A DNA stretch of 64,000 nt, taken from positions 3,088,001-3,152,000 of the forward strand of contig NZ_CP120679.1 of NCBI RefSeq assembly GCF_029537375.1, in the 5' to 3' direction. Shown one piece after another: positions 1 to 9,134 of this stretch; positions within the stretch are counted from its first letter, which is position 1; each line of letters starts with the position of its first letter. Below the pieces are notes generated by a model. It saw only the letters and a program-made list of their open reading frames with translations, searched no databases and was not told the origin of the DNA. This DNA is from Bacillus sp. HSf4. GTDB lineage: Bacteria > Bacillota > Bacilli > Bacillales > Bacillaceae. A program made the position numbers and the translations under genes.

Positions 1-721
1 TGGCGAGCCCTGAATCCTTCCAGAGAATCGCTGCCGCGCCTTCTGGAGAGATCACCGAATAAGTTGAGTTTTCCAGCATGAATAAGCGGTTTGCAACGCC
101 GAGCGCAAGGGCTCCCCCGCTTCCTCCTTCGCCGATGACGATGGAGATGACGGGCACGGAGAGTCCTGCCATTTCAAAAAGGTTTTTCGCGATGGCCTCG
201 CTTTGCCCTCTTTCTTCAGCCGCTTTTCCCGGATAAGCTCCTTTTGTATCGATAAAGCAAATGATCGGCCTGTTAAATTTATCAGCTTGATGCATCAGCC
301 TCAGCGCTTTTCGGTATCCTTCCGGATGCGGCATCCCGAAATTGCGGCGGATGTTCTCTTTTGTATCCTTCCCCCGCTGTTGGCCGATGACGGTAACAGG
401 AAGCCCCTTGAACTTGGCGATGCCGCCGACAATCGCTTCATCATCACCGAAATAACGATCCCCGTGGCATTCGAAAAAATCGGTAAAGAGATGTTCGATA
501 TAATCGAGCGTTGTCGGACGGTTCGGATGCCTTGCAATCTGGACTCTGTCCCAGGCTTTCAGGTTTGTATAGATATCTTCTTCAAGCCGTTCCAGACGCG
601 CTTCAAGCTTTGTAATTTCAGCGCTTAAATCCATATCCGAATTCTGTGTAAACTTTTTCAGTTCGGCAATCTTATCGCGCAGTTCGATTACCGGCTTTTC
701 AAATTCTAATTCTCCAGCCAC
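1..721 (-). CDS. accA: Acetyl-CoA carboxylase carboxyltransferase subunit alpha (partial, 3' end outside window)
   Basis: With AccD this subunit forms the carboxyltransferase that moves CO2 from biotin-BCCP to acetyl-CoA to make malonyl-CoA, the first step of fatty acid synthesis in the cytosol. The frame is open from a GTG at 721 to the window edge, 240 codons, and reads like the B. subtilis protein (start region [10 protein letters not shown], then the glycine-rich [14 protein letters not shown] and [12 protein letters not shown] stretches of the crotonase-type fold). The GTG is chosen because GGAGGTG lies 7 nt upstream. It overlaps the end of accD by 16 nt, so the two are translationally coupled. 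The roughly 85 C-terminal residues lie beyond base 1. Confidence 0.96.
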   Translation of the reverse strand, partial: MAGELEFEKPVIELRDKIAELKKFTQNSDMDLSAEITKLEARLERLEEDIYTNLKAWDRVQIARHPNRPTTLDYIEHLFTDFFECHGDRYFGDDEAIVGGIAKFKGLPVTVIGQQRGKDTKENIRRNFGMPHPEGYRKALRLMHQADKFNRPIICFIDTKGAYPGKAAEERGQSEAIAKNLFEMAGLSVPVISIVIGEGGSGGALALGVANRLFMLENSTYSVISPEGAAAILWKDSGLA

Positions 722-1581
722 TCGAGATCACCTCCAGTTTGGTGCATGCTTAAAATGCTGCCGAGCGTTTTTCTCATGTCGGCTCTGTGAACGACGGAGT
801 CAAGCTGTCCGTGTTTCAGCAGGAATTCTGCCGTCTGAAAATCCTCGGGCAGTTCTTCACGGATCGTTTGTTCAATAATTCTTCTGCCTGCAAAGCCGAT
901 CAGGGCGCCTGGCTCGGCGAGATTGTAGTCTCCGAGGGACGCAAAGCTTGCGGACACCCCGCCTGTCGTCGGATGTGTCATCACCGAAATGATCAAGCCT
1001 TGTTCTTCGCTGAAGAGCTTCAGTGCGGAGCTTGTTTTCGCCATCTGCATCAAACTGAGAAGGCCTTCCTGCATTCTCGCTCCTCCGGAAGCTGTAAAAA
1101 TGATGAAAGGAATTTTTTCTTCTCTCGCTTTTTCAATCGCCAGCGTAATTTTTTCACCGACAACAGATCCCATGCTTCCCATTCTGAAGCTTGAGTCCAT
1201 TACTGCGACGACCGCCGGATGCCCGTCGATCATGCCTTTTCCGGTTACGACAGCCTCGTTTAAAGACGTCTTTTCCTTGTCTTTTTCAAGCTTCTCCAGG
1301 TAACCCGGGAATTCGAGCGGATTTTCCGAGACCATATCCTGATTAAATTCTTCAAAAGTCTGGTCGTCAACCAGGCTTTTTATACGCTGCTTCGCGTTCA
1401 TTTGCAGATGATAGCCGCAGTTCATGCAGACCCTTAAGTTTTTATCGAGCTCTTTTGTGAGCATGATTTTTTTGCAGTTGGGGCATTTGGTCATAATCCC
1501 TTCCGGCACATCTTGCTTCGCCTTTTCCGCGGGAACGGAAGCGTATTTCTTTTTCTTTTTAGTGAATATATCTTTTAACAA
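706..1581 (-). CDS. accD: Acetyl-CoA carboxylase carboxyltransferase subunit beta
   Basis: This is the partner of AccA in malonyl-CoA formation. The 291-residue protein carries the N-terminal zinc ribbon (CPNC near residue 32 and CMNC near 51) typical of bacterial AccD, followed by the carboxyltransferase fold with [10 protein letters not shown] and [13 protein letters not shown]. The start is taken as TTG at 1581, 7 nt after GGGAGG. An in-frame ATG 17 codons upstream lacks a ribosome binding site and would add residues unlike the family. It is the first gene of the accD-accA operon. The upstream region holds a possible terminator/alternative hairpin pair and a TTGACA-like element, but no promoter with normal spacing was recognised. 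Confidence 0.97.
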   Translation of the reverse strand: MLKDIFTKKKKKYASVPAEKAKQDVPEGIMTKCPNCKKIMLTKELDKNLRVCMNCGYHLQMNAKQRIKSLVDDQTFEEFNQDMVSENPLEFPGYLEKLEKDKEKTSLNEAVVTGKGMIDGHPAVVAVMDSSFRMGSMGSVVGEKITLAIEKAREEKIPFIIFTASGGARMQEGLLSLMQMAKTSSALKLFSEEQGLIISVMTHPTTGGVSASFASLGDYNLAEPGALIGFAGRRIIEQTIREELPEDFQTAEFLLKHGQLDSVVHRADMRKTLGSILSMHQTGGDLEWLEN

Positions 1582-1856
1582 AAGATTACCTCCCTTTTTG
1601 AAGGGTTCTTCATATATGCCTGTCCTGCTCATAGACTAGAACATCACTATACCGAAACTATTGTACTTTTTTTGTCAAACCGTGTCATCCTCAATTCGAC
1701 ATTTTTAATCGGCAAACGCGGAAATCAAGGTGAACGGGATCAGCGGGCGGCAATTTGATATATCAGCCTTGAGAGCGGATACAAAAGATTGAAAAAGCAG
1801 GCCGAAAAAAATTTCCCGGAAGCGTCTGACTCCCCTGGCGCATCTCCAATAAGAGG

Positions 1857-1922
1857 AAAAAACGCGCAGTTCATTTGAGAAACAGCGCGTGACAGCTCCC
1901 TGAAACAGGGCTGTCACGCGCT
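1857..1922 (-). terminator. Tandem, mutually exclusive hairpins after ytsJ, upstream of accD
   Basis: Read on the minus strand, a perfect 13-bp stem (AGCGCGTGACAGC, 1910-1922 with 1884-1896) with a smaller CCTG/CAGG stem inside it is followed by a second hairpin pairing ACGCGC (1885-1890) with GCGCGT (1862-1867) and then six Ts. The second is terminator-like but reuses bases of the first, so only one can form. It lies just after the ytsJ stop. Nothing else was seen in the roughly 300 nt between ytsJ and accD. Confidence 0.6.
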
Positions 1923-1939
1923 GATCAAAATGAGAAGTT

Positions 1940-3175
1940 TTAGTTTTCTTCGATCACTGCCAGTTTTCTTGTTTTTTCAGCGACTTCTTCAGGATCTACA
2001 TCGATCCTCGCCACCCCTGTCTCCATCGCGGCTTTGGCAACAGCTTTGGCAACGGCCGGGGCGACCCTCGGATCAAATGGAGCCGGAATCACGTATTCAG
2101 GTTTTAGTTCTTCGTCGGAGACGAGCGATGCGATCGCTTCAACAGCGGCGATTTTCATCTCTTCGTTGATGTGGGTTGCGCGTACGTCAAGCGCTCCGCG
2201 GAAAATGCCCGGGAATGCGAGGACATTGTTCACCTGGTTAGGGAAATCTGAGCGGCCTGTGCCGACGACGCTTGCTCCGGCTTCATGCGCTTCGCTAGGC
2301 ATAATTTCCGGATTTGGGTTGGCCATGGCGAAAATGATCGGCTGATCCGCCATGCTTTGAACCATTTCTTTTGTCAGGGCTCCTTCTACAGATACACCGA
2401 TAAAAACATCCGCATCCTTGATCACGTCTTGAAGCGATCCTTCTATTCGGTTTTTATTTGTGTACTTGGCAACCTCGGCTTTTACAGCGTTCATGCCGTT
2501 CGGACGCCCTTCATAAATCGCGCCCTTTGTATCGCACATAATGATGTCGCGAACGCCAAAATGATAAAGCAGCTTGATAATGGCGATTCCGGCCGCACCG
2601 GCTCCGTTGGCCACAACTTTAACGGAGGACATCGATTTGCCTGACAGCTTAAGGGCATTGACAAGGCCTGCTACAGTAACGATTGCGGTACCGTGCTGAT
2701 CATCGTGGAACACCGGAATTTTCGTTTCTTTTTTGAGGCGTTCTTCAATGACAAAGCAGTTCGGAGCCGCAATATCTTCCAGGTTGACACCGCCGAATGT
2801 CGGCTCAAGCAGCTTGACCGTTTCAACAATTTTATCCACATCCGATGTATTTAAACAAATCGGGAAAGCGTCCACACCAGCGAAGCTTTTGAAAAGCACC
2901 GCCTTTCCTTCCATGACGGGAAGGGCGGCTTCAGGGCCGATATTGCCGAGGCCGAGCACAGCCGTCCCGTCTGATACGACTGCTACCATGTTTCCCTTCA
3001 TTGTATAATCATATACTTTGCTGTTGTCATCATAAATGGCTTTGCATGGCTCCGCTACACCGGGAGAATACGCAAGGCTTAAATCATCCGCATTTCGAAC
3101 CTGCACTTTTGATTTTGATTCTAATTTACCTTGGTTTACTTTGTGCATATGCAGCGCTTTTTCTTTCAATGACAT
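1940..3175 (-). CDS. ytsJ: NAD(P)-dependent malic enzyme
   Basis: It decarboxylates malate to pyruvate, giving NADPH for biosynthesis; YtsJ is the main malic enzyme for growth on malate in B. subtilis. The 411 residues match the family length. Visible motifs are YSPGVAEP near residue 40, the metal-site segment FHDDQHGTA near 160, and the Rossmann stretch VVANGAGAAG near 190. The ATG at 3175 is chosen; a GTG four codons upstream sits directly on the GGAG ribosome site. It follows dnaE with 142 nt between and no clear terminator, and it ends in strong hairpins. Confidence 0.95.
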   Translation of the reverse strand: MSLKEKALHMHKVNQGKLESKSKVQVRNADDLSLAYSPGVAEPCKAIYDDNSKVYDYTMKGNMVAVVSDGTAVLGLGNIGPEAALPVMEGKAVLFKSFAGVDAFPICLNTSDVDKIVETVKLLEPTFGGVNLEDIAAPNCFVIEERLKKETKIPVFHDDQHGTAIVTVAGLVNALKLSGKSMSSVKVVANGAGAAGIAIIKLLYHFGVRDIIMCDTKGAIYEGRPNGMNAVKAEVAKYTNKNRIEGSLQDVIKDADVFIGVSVEGALTKEMVQSMADQPIIFAMANPNPEIMPSEAHEAGASVVGTGRSDFPNQVNNVLAFPGIFRGALDVRATHINEEMKIAAVEAIASLVSDEELKPEYVIPAPFDPRVAPAVAKAVAKAAMETGVARIDVDPEEVAEKTRKLAVIEEN

Positions 3176-3317
3176 ATTAACAAACACTCCTTCAAGGGAA
3201 TTCTGTCTAAAATTTTGCTTCGGGTCCTGCTAAGATTCTTGTAAAACGAGCAATAGAATCTTAAAAATGATAACACAATTCCCGCATTTTTTTAATCGAA
3301 TATGCTCATATCGGCTG

Positions 3318-6300
3318 CTATCTGAGCACAACATTTCTTTCGCCGACGACGCTTTTCAGCCTGTAAAGCACGGCGTGATCGGCCGTTATGCTGTACGCCT
3401 CGGGAAGCTTCATCGTTTGTTTTTTCTTTTCGTAGTAGATGCAGACCGGTGTACCGCCTTTGTGCTCAAGCAAAATGCTGCTGATTTTTTCAAGGATTTC
3501 TTGGTTATGCTGATTTTCCTCCACTTTGATATAAACGGAAGGCTGCCTTTTGGTGTGCAGCGATTCAAGCAGGGAAACTGAGGCGACAATCAGCTGGCGC
3601 TTTTCGTTTCTTGTCTCGATGCGCCCCTCCGCAAAAACCTGCGCCCCCTCTTCCAATATCGGCGAAAGCTGTCTGAACTGCTCTGGAAAAACGACCGCTT
3701 CCATTTCCCCGCTTTCATCGCTCAATTCAAGAAAAGCCATCGTCTGTCCCGTTTTTGTCCGGATCGTTTTCATTTTGGTTAAAAGCGCGCCGAGCGCGGC
3801 TTTTTTCTGATCTGAGGCGAGAAGCTGAATGATCGGATGCGCCCCCGCCTCAGCCAATCGCTCGCGATGAACGGAAAGCGGATGGTTTGAGAAGTAGATG
3901 CCGAGCGTTTCTTTTTCGCGGGCAAGCAGGTCGACGAGCGGCATTTCTTCCGCTTCTGCATATTTCGGCTTGATGGTCAAGCCTTCATCAAGGAAGAAGC
4001 CGAGCTGGTCATTGTCCCCGGCAAATAATTCAGCATGCTCCAATGCGATGTCTATCGAAGCCAGCAATGTGGCGCGGTTTTCGCCGAATTCATCCATTGC
4101 CCCGGCGAATATTAACGCTTCGATCGTTTTCCTGTTCACGCTTTTCACAGAGGTCCTGACGCAGAAATCGAACAGGTCGGAAAATGGCTTTTCCCTTCTC
4201 GCTCTGTAAATGTCTTTCACCGCGGAAATGCCGACGCCTTTCACTGCTCTCAGGCTATAGCGGAGCGCGCCGTTTTCAACAGTGAACGGGTAGCCGCTTT
4301 TGTTGATCGAAGGCCCCAAAACGTTCAACCCTTTGCCTTTTGCTTCATAGATGTACTGGGCAAGCTTCTCCTCATTGCCGATCGCGCTCGTCAAAAGCCC
4401 GCACATAAAATACAGGGGAAAATGAGCTTTTAAATAGGCGAGCTGATAGCCGATCATGCTGTAGGCAACCGCATGGCTGCGGTTAAAACCGTAATTGGCA
4501 AATTTCACAATCAGATCGTATACCTCATTTGCTGATTGAGCGGAATATCCTTTTTTCAAACACCCATTAATAAAATGATTTCTCTCTGTATCAAGGATTT
4601 CCTTGTTTTTTTTGCCGACGGCTCTTCTGAGAAGGTCGGCTTCCCCCAGTCTGAAGCCCGCCATTTTTGATGCAATCATCATGATCTGCTCCTGATAGAC
4701 AATGACTCCGTACGTGTCTTTTAAAATGTCCTTCAGATCTTCGTGCGGGTAAAATACCGGAGATTGGCCGTGCTTTCTCTTGATGTACAGCGGAATATTT
4801 TCCATCGGTCCGGGGCGGTACAGGGCGTTGACGGCGACAATATCCTCAAGGCTAGTCGGCTTCAGCCTTTTTAAGACATTTCTCATGCCGGCTGATTCGA
4901 GCTGAAAAATACCCGTTGTATCCCCTGCCGACAACAGTTGAAACGTTTGCTCATCGCGATAGGAAATATCCGAGAGATCAATCTTGATCCGTTCCTTTTT
5001 TTCAATCAGCGCCTTGATCGACTCGATGAGCGTCAAGTTGCGCAGGCCGAGAAAATCCATTTTCAAAAGTCCCAAATCTTCCAGATAGCTCATGGAATAC
5101 TGTGTTAAATATACGCCGTCATGGCCCTCCTGTATCGGTATTACATTGGTCAGGGGCTCTTCGCTTAAGACGACCCCTGCCGCGTGAATCGATGTATGGC
5201 GCGGCAAACCTTCGATTTTTTGGGCCGTTTTAAATATCTCCTGCAGCTTTTTTGATTCTTTGAGTCGTTTGCCGAGCTCTGAAGAATGTTCCAGGGCTTC
5301 TTTTAATGTGACTCCCGGCTTGGAAGGAATCAGCTTCGCCAGCTGATCGGCTTCCTTCGGGCTGATGCCCATCACCCGTCCGACGTCTCTTAGCGCCGCT
5401 TTGGCGGCCAGTGTTCCAAATGTAATAATCTGGGCAACATGCATGTCGCCGTATTTATTTTTGACGTACTGAATGACTTCATCCCTTCGCGTATCCGGAA
5501 AATCGATATCTATATCAGGCATGCTGATCCGCTCGGGATTTAAAAACCGCTCGAACAGCAGCTTATGTTTGATCGGGTCCACATCTGTGATAAACAGCGT
5601 ATAGGCGACAAGAGAACCGGCCGCAGATCCGCGGCCCGGGCCTGTAAAAATTCCGTTTTCGTGCGCAAATTTCATAAAATCCCAAACGATTAAGAAATAG
5701 TCGCTGAAGGCCATGTCTCGAATAACGGCAAGCTCATATTCAAGCCGCTCGGCATATTCCTGTGAAGGCGGTTCGGCAAGCCGCTTCCTAAGCCCTTCAA
5801 AGCAAAGTTCGGCTAAGTAATCGTCGGGATTCTTCCCGTCCGGCGCCGGATATTTGGGCAGACGCGTCTGGCCGAGGCTCAAATCGACGCGGCATTGCCT
5901 TGCGATCTTGATCGTGTTCTCCAATGCGTCGGGCTGGTCCTGATAAATCTCCAGCATTTCAGCTGGCGGTTTTAAATCAAGATGCTGATCGTTCTTCCCC
6001 TCCAGGTTTTCTCCGAGTTTTTCCCCCGCTTTAATCGCTTTTAAGCACGTATAGGCTGTGACATCCTCTTTCTCGATGTACCTGACGTCTCCAGAGGCGG
6101 CGATCGGAATTCCCGTTTTTGCCGACAGCTCAAGAATGCGTTCAGAAAGGAACGGGTCTGCTTTGTACGGCTGATATGACAAATAAAAGCTGCCTTCGCC
6201 AAAGATGGACTGATAGCGGAGCGCGGCCTCTTCGGCCTCTTTTGTCAGACCCTCTTTTAAAAGGGTTTCAACATAGCTTGTCTCACCTGTTGTCAGCGCG

Positions 6301-6665
6301 ATAATGCCTTCATGATAGCTTTTGAGCCATTTTTCCTTGATGCCTGTTTTTGATTTTGACTGTAAAACACTGCTGATTTTCAGCAGATTATTGTATCCGT
6401 TATTTGTTTTCGCTAACAGAACGAGCGGATATGAAAGCTGTTCTTTTTCATCTGTCAAAACGGCTGCGGTCAGCCCGATAATCGGCTTGATGCCGCGTTT
6501 TTTGCACGCTTTGTAAAACTCCACCGCTCCGTACATGACCTCATCATCCGTCAAGGCCAGTGCGCTGTAACCCAGCTCTTTCGCCTTGGCCGTGAGATCC
6601 TCTACAGATGCGGCGCTGTTTAACAAGCTGTAGCCGCTATGTACTTGCAGGTGAACAAAAGGCAT
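3318..6665 (-). CDS. dnaE: DNA polymerase III subunit alpha, DnaE type
   Basis: This is the second replicative polymerase of Firmicutes; it extends RNA primers before handing over to PolC. It is full length at 1115 residues. The order is an N-terminal PHP domain (VHLQVHSGYSLL from residue 4), the C-family palm with the catalytic aspartates in PDIDIDFPDTRR near 380, finger and thumb regions with YGFNRSHAVAYS, and a C-terminal OB domain near 960-1010. It has no 3'-5' exonuclease domain inserted in PHP, which separates it from PolC. The ATG follows AAGGGGTG. It is divergent from ytrH. Confidence 0.98.
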   Translation of the reverse strand: MPFVHLQVHSGYSLLNSAASVEDLTAKAKELGYSALALTDDEVMYGAVEFYKACKKRGIKPIIGLTAAVLTDEKEQLSYPLVLLAKTNNGYNNLLKISSVLQSKSKTGIKEKWLKSYHEGIIALTTGETSYVETLLKEGLTKEAEEAALRYQSIFGEGSFYLSYQPYKADPFLSERILELSAKTGIPIAASGDVRYIEKEDVTAYTCLKAIKAGEKLGENLEGKNDQHLDLKPPAEMLEIYQDQPDALENTIKIARQCRVDLSLGQTRLPKYPAPDGKNPDDYLAELCFEGLRKRLAEPPSQEYAERLEYELAVIRDMAFSDYFLIVWDFMKFAHENGIFTGPGRGSAAGSLVAYTLFITDVDPIKHKLLFERFLNPERISMPDIDIDFPDTRRDEVIQYVKNKYGDMHVAQIITFGTLAAKAALRDVGRVMGISPKEADQLAKLIPSKPGVTLKEALEHSSELGKRLKESKKLQEIFKTAQKIEGLPRHTSIHAAGVVLSEEPLTNVIPIQEGHDGVYLTQYSMSYLEDLGLLKMDFLGLRNLTLIESIKALIEKKERIKIDLSDISYRDEQTFQLLSAGDTTGIFQLESAGMRNVLKRLKPTSLEDIVAVNALYRPGPMENIPLYIKRKHGQSPVFYPHEDLKDILKDTYGVIVYQEQIMMIASKMAGFRLGEADLLRRAVGKKNKEILDTERNHFINGCLKKGYSAQSANEVYDLIVKFANYGFNRSHAVAYSMIGYQLAYLKAHFPLYFMCGLLTSAIGNEEKLAQYIYEAKGKGLNVLGPSINKSGYPFTVENGALRYSLRAVKGVGISAVKDIYRARREKPFSDLFDFCVRTSVKSVNRKTIEALIFAGAMDEFGENRATLLASIDIALEHAELFAGDNDQLGFFLDEGLTIKPKYAEAEEMPLVDLLAREKETLGIYFSNHPLSVHRERLAEAGAHPIIQLLASDQKKAALGALLTKMKTIRTKTGQTMAFLELSDESGEMEAVVFPEQFRQLSPILEEGAQVFAEGRIETRNEKRQLIVASVSLLESLHTKRQPSVYIKVEENQHNQEILEKISSILLEHKGGTPVCIYYEKKKQTMKLPEAYSITADHAVLYRLKSVVGERNVVLR

Positions 6666-6750
6666 TCTGTCACCCCTTCCTTTTTCGAGCCATCTCTTTT
6701 CATTATAAGATGTGAGTGAATGAGAAACAAATGTTCTTTCTTGTCTTTTC

Positions 6751-6781
6751 GATCATACTTGTCTCGCTTTGTCCATATCAT
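6751..6781 (+). promoter_or_regulatory. Possible sigma-E promoter for ytrH-ytrI
   Basis: GATCATACTT, 13 nt, then CATATCAT resembles the sigma-E pattern (ATA-type -35, about 14 nt, CATACAAT-type -10). ytrH and ytrI are sporulation genes under sigma-E in B. subtilis. The -10 lies very close to the ribosome binding site, which weakens the call. Confidence 0.35.
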
Positions 6782-6803
6782 GTTAAAAGGTGAGGTGATC
6801 GAA

Positions 6804-7145
6804 ATGGACCCTGAACAGCCCTTTTTGCCAAACTTTATCAGTTCTTATTTTATTGCGCTCGGCGTTCTTCTCGGCGGTGCATTGATCGGCGGCATCGGCG
6901 CTTACCTGTCGGGGCAGCCGCCTTTGTCGATTATTACAAGTCTTGCCAACCGACTGAAGATCTGGGCACTGGTCGCCGCCATCGGCGGTACATTCGATGC
7001 CGTTTACAGCTTTGAAAGAGGCATCATTGAAGGCAATACAAGAGACATCGTAAAACAGCTTCTCCTGATCCTTTCGGCGATGGGAGGAGCGCAGACAGGG
7101 TTTTTGATCATCAATTGGCTCACACAGGAGCATATCTCCTCATGA
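6804..7145 (+). CDS. ytrH: Sporulation membrane protein YtrH
   Basis: A small membrane protein of the mother cell, needed for efficient sporulation in B. subtilis; its biochemical role is unknown. The 113 residues match the B. subtilis length and contain two or three hydrophobic segments (near residues 10-35, 45-65 and 85-105) rich in glycine. The ATG at 6804 is chosen because it follows AAAGGTGAGG by a normal gap; longer upstream frames have no ribosome site. It overlaps ytrI by ATGA, so the two form a coupled operon divergent from dnaE. Confidence 0.92.
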   Translation: MDPEQPFLPNFISSYFIALGVLLGGALIGGIGAYLSGQPPLSIITSLANRLKIWALVAAIGGTFDAVYSFERGIIEGNTRDIVKQLLLILSAMGGAQTGFLIINWLTQEHISS

Positions 7146-7645
7146 GAATTCCTCCTTACTATAAAAAGCCGGGATGGCAGCGTTTTTTTGCCGGAATGAT
7201 GTGCGGAGCCATCGTCAGCTGGCTCGTTTTTCTGTTTACGTACGGCACCTTTCAGGAAAAGCAGGTCGTGATGATTCGTGAGCAGAAGGAGCGCATCGAA
7301 GACTTGAATGACCAGATCACCATTTACCGGGAGGATCTCCATAAACTGAATGAAGACAATAAAAGAAGACTGTTGATTCAAAGCGTGGACGTCAAGCTGA
7401 TCAACGGGAAACAATACAAGCTGTCACAGCCTGACATGATGAATTTTGAAGAGCACATTCGCGATGATATTTCAGATGTCATTACAAAGGATATCGAAAG
7501 TGTTTACCGGACAAAAGAGCTTTTAAAGCGCACGATTGAAAACAAGGAATATACGATTAACGATAAAACCTACAAAGCCAAAGTGACTGAATTGACGATC
7601 TATACGAGGCTTTCTGTGGAAATTAAAATATCTTTTTCAGAATGA
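7142..7645 (+). CDS. ytrI: Sporulation membrane protein YtrI
   Basis: Partner gene of ytrH, implicated in sporulation in B. subtilis with unknown mechanism. The 167-residue product has a single N-terminal membrane helix (about residues 15-35, FFAGMMCGAIVSWLVFLF), then a charged segment likely to form a coiled coil (EKQVVMIREQKERIEDLNDQ and onward), and a C-terminal domain outside or in the intermembrane space. The start is the ATG overlapping the ytrH stop (ATGA), which gives a conventional positively charged N-terminus; an upstream start inside ytrH is unlikely. Confidence 0.9.
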   Translation: MRIPPYYKKPGWQRFFAGMMCGAIVSWLVFLFTYGTFQEKQVVMIREQKERIEDLNDQITIYREDLHKLNEDNKRRLLIQSVDVKLINGKQYKLSQPDMMNFEEHIRDDISDVITKDIESVYRTKELLKRTIENKEYTINDKTYKAKVTELTIYTRLSVEIKISFSE

Positions 7646-7674
7646 AAATATGGATTTTTTTTAACTATTTAAAG

Positions 7675-7701
7675 ACATTCGTCGCTTTTTTCCATATTTT
7701 A
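7675..7701 (+). promoter_or_regulatory. Sigma-K-like promoter before the 59-codon gene
   Basis: AC (7675-7676), exactly 16 nt, then CATATTTTA (7693-7701) fits the sigma-K pattern AC-N16-CATANNNTA. It overlaps the right arm of a 10-bp inverted repeat (AAAATATGGA at 7645-7654, TCCATATTTT at 7691-7700). The pattern is short and the region is AT-rich, so chance is possible. Confidence 0.4.
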
Positions 7702-7752
7702 TTTTAAACTGACAGTAAGCGATACGAAAGCTAAAAAAGGGAGGAAGGCAGA

Positions 7753-7932
7753 ATGTACATTTACAGTTACCATCAGCTGGCAAGAGATAAAGTCAACCGG
7801 ATCAAGCTCGGCTACTCGGCTTATGCGGAAACTGAAAGTCTCGCGTCCCTTATCAAAAAAGAACTGCAAGCGCAAAACATTCATGTCTACGAAGATGTGA
7901 CAGATCTCGGTTCCTGGTTTATTCCCGAGTAA
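7753..7932 (+). CDS. Small protein of unknown function, 59 residues
   Basis: The frame starts at an ATG 7 nt after GGGAGGAAGG and codes for a soluble, mixed-charge protein (start MYIYSYHQLARDK, end GSWFIPE) with no membrane segment or cysteine. The good ribosome site and amino acid composition support a real gene; it may be the counterpart of B. subtilis ytzJ, but I am not certain of that name. It lies between the sporulation pair ytrH-ytrI and the convergent nrnA. The upstream sigma-K-like pattern hints at late sporulation expression. Confidence 0.75.
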   Translation: MYIYSYHQLARDKVNRIKLGYSAYAETESLASLIKKELQAQNIHVYEDVTDLGSWFIPE

Positions 7933-8024
7933 ACCGGAGCGCATGCAGCCCGTGCCGTCCAGGCTTTCTTATCTGACGGCGTATCAATAACGCAAAAATT
8001 GCAAACGCATACAATCATACTGCA

Positions 8025-8047
8025 AAAAGAGGGGATCCCCCCTCTTA
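8025..8047. terminator. Bidirectional terminator between the 59-codon gene and nrnA
   Basis: A stem of AAGAGGGG with CCCCTCTT around a 4-nt loop, flanked by A-rich and T-rich ends. It overlaps the nrnA stop codon. Confidence 0.8.
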
Positions 8048-8989
8048 TTTGTATTCTGTGCAAATACGCTCCAAATCAGCGATGACCAAATCGGTGTCTT
8101 TCCAGTCATAAATGGAAGCCCCTGCTGCAAGCGGATGGCCTCCGCCGTTGTATTTTTTGGCCACTTCATTGACAATCGGCCCCTTTGATCGAAGCCTTAC
8201 GCGGATTTGATCGCTTTCCTCAACAAAAAACACCCAGGCCTTGATACCGGAAATATTGCCGATCGTGCTGACGAGCTGTGAGGCTTCAGACGGCGTGATA
8301 TTGAACTGATTCAAAATATCCTTTGTAATAAAAACGGAAGCCACACCGTTTTCCGATAACGAGACATTTTGATAAATGTATCCGTTCAAACGCACAACAT
8401 TTAATTTCGTCTCATATAATTGATCGAAAAGTTCCTGTGAAGAAAACGGATATTCGATCAGCTCGCCGGCGTATTTTAACGTCTTTTTCGTTGTGTTCGG
8501 AAAGAGAAAGCGGCCGGTATCACCGACGATGCCGGCGTAAATCAGTTCTGCTCCTTTCACGGGAAGCTTCCATCCCGCCTCTTCTTTTCCGGTCAAATAC
8601 AGTTCATAAATCATTTCACTCGTTGAGCTCGCGCTTGTATCCACCCACAAAAGGTCGCCGTACTGATCTTCATTCGGGTGATGGTCGATTTTGATCAGCT
8701 TGCTGCCCAACTTGTAGCGCTGATCGGAAATTCTCGCTTGATTGGCCGTATCACAAACGATGACGAGTGCATCTTCGTAAACCGAATCTTCAATCTCATC
8801 AGGGGTATATAAAAACGACAGCGATGGTTCAGGCGCTCCGACTGCAAAAATATTTTTTTCCGGATACGTTTCCTTCAGGATTTCCGTAAGGCCGCATTGA
8901 GATCCGTAGGCATCCGGGTCAGGTCTCACATGTCTATGTATGATGATAGTGTCATATAATGATATGGTTCTGATCAATTCTTTTTTCAT
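8045..8989 (-). CDS. nrnA: Oligoribonuclease / pAp phosphatase NrnA (DHH family)
   Basis: It degrades very short RNAs (nanoRNA) from the 5' end and removes 3'-phosphate from pAp, a by-product of sulfur assimilation and acyl carrier modification. The 314-residue protein has the DHH phosphoesterase motifs: RPDPDA near residue 22, VCDT near 78, and the signature DHHP near 102, followed by a C-terminal DHHA1 domain with the glycine-rich GGGHPLAAG near 284. The ATG follows AAGAAGGGG. It is a single gene closed by a bidirectional terminator. Confidence 0.96.
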   Translation of the reverse strand: MKKELIRTISLYDTIIIHRHVRPDPDAYGSQCGLTEILKETYPEKNIFAVGAPEPSLSFLYTPDEIEDSVYEDALVIVCDTANQARISDQRYKLGSKLIKIDHHPNEDQYGDLLWVDTSASSTSEMIYELYLTGKEEAGWKLPVKGAELIYAGIVGDTGRFLFPNTTKKTLKYAGELIEYPFSSQELFDQLYETKLNVVRLNGYIYQNVSLSENGVASVFITKDILNQFNITPSEASQLVSTIGNISGIKAWVFFVEESDQIRVRLRSKGPIVNEVAKKYNGGGHPLAAGASIYDWKDTDLVIADLERICTEYK

Positions 8990-9081
8990 GCCGTGCCCCT
9001 TCTTTACTTGTTTTTAACCATTAAATCATAATAAGTTGTTGGTGGAAAGTGAAAGTCATGACTTTTTATTGTAGAAAGCGG

Positions 9082-9114
9082 ACCCGTTTATGTATACAAT
9101 GGGTTTGTAAAACT
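9082..9114 (+). promoter_or_regulatory. Possible sigma-A promoter for ytpI
   Basis: TTGTAG, 18 nt, then TATACA about 30 nt before the ytpI start. Both elements are imperfect. Confidence 0.35.
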
Positions 9115-9134
9115 TACAATGGAGGATGTCGATT

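Noticed and set aside
1673..1678. TTGACA with TATAGT (1646-1651) as the accD promoter.
   Set aside because: The spacing is 21 nt, outside the usual 16-18, so I did not list it as a promoter.
1705..1917. A 70-codon minus-strand frame between ytsJ and accD.
   Set aside because: It overlaps the hairpin structures, has no ribosome site and is rich in Arg, Phe and Cys in a way typical of non-coding DNA.
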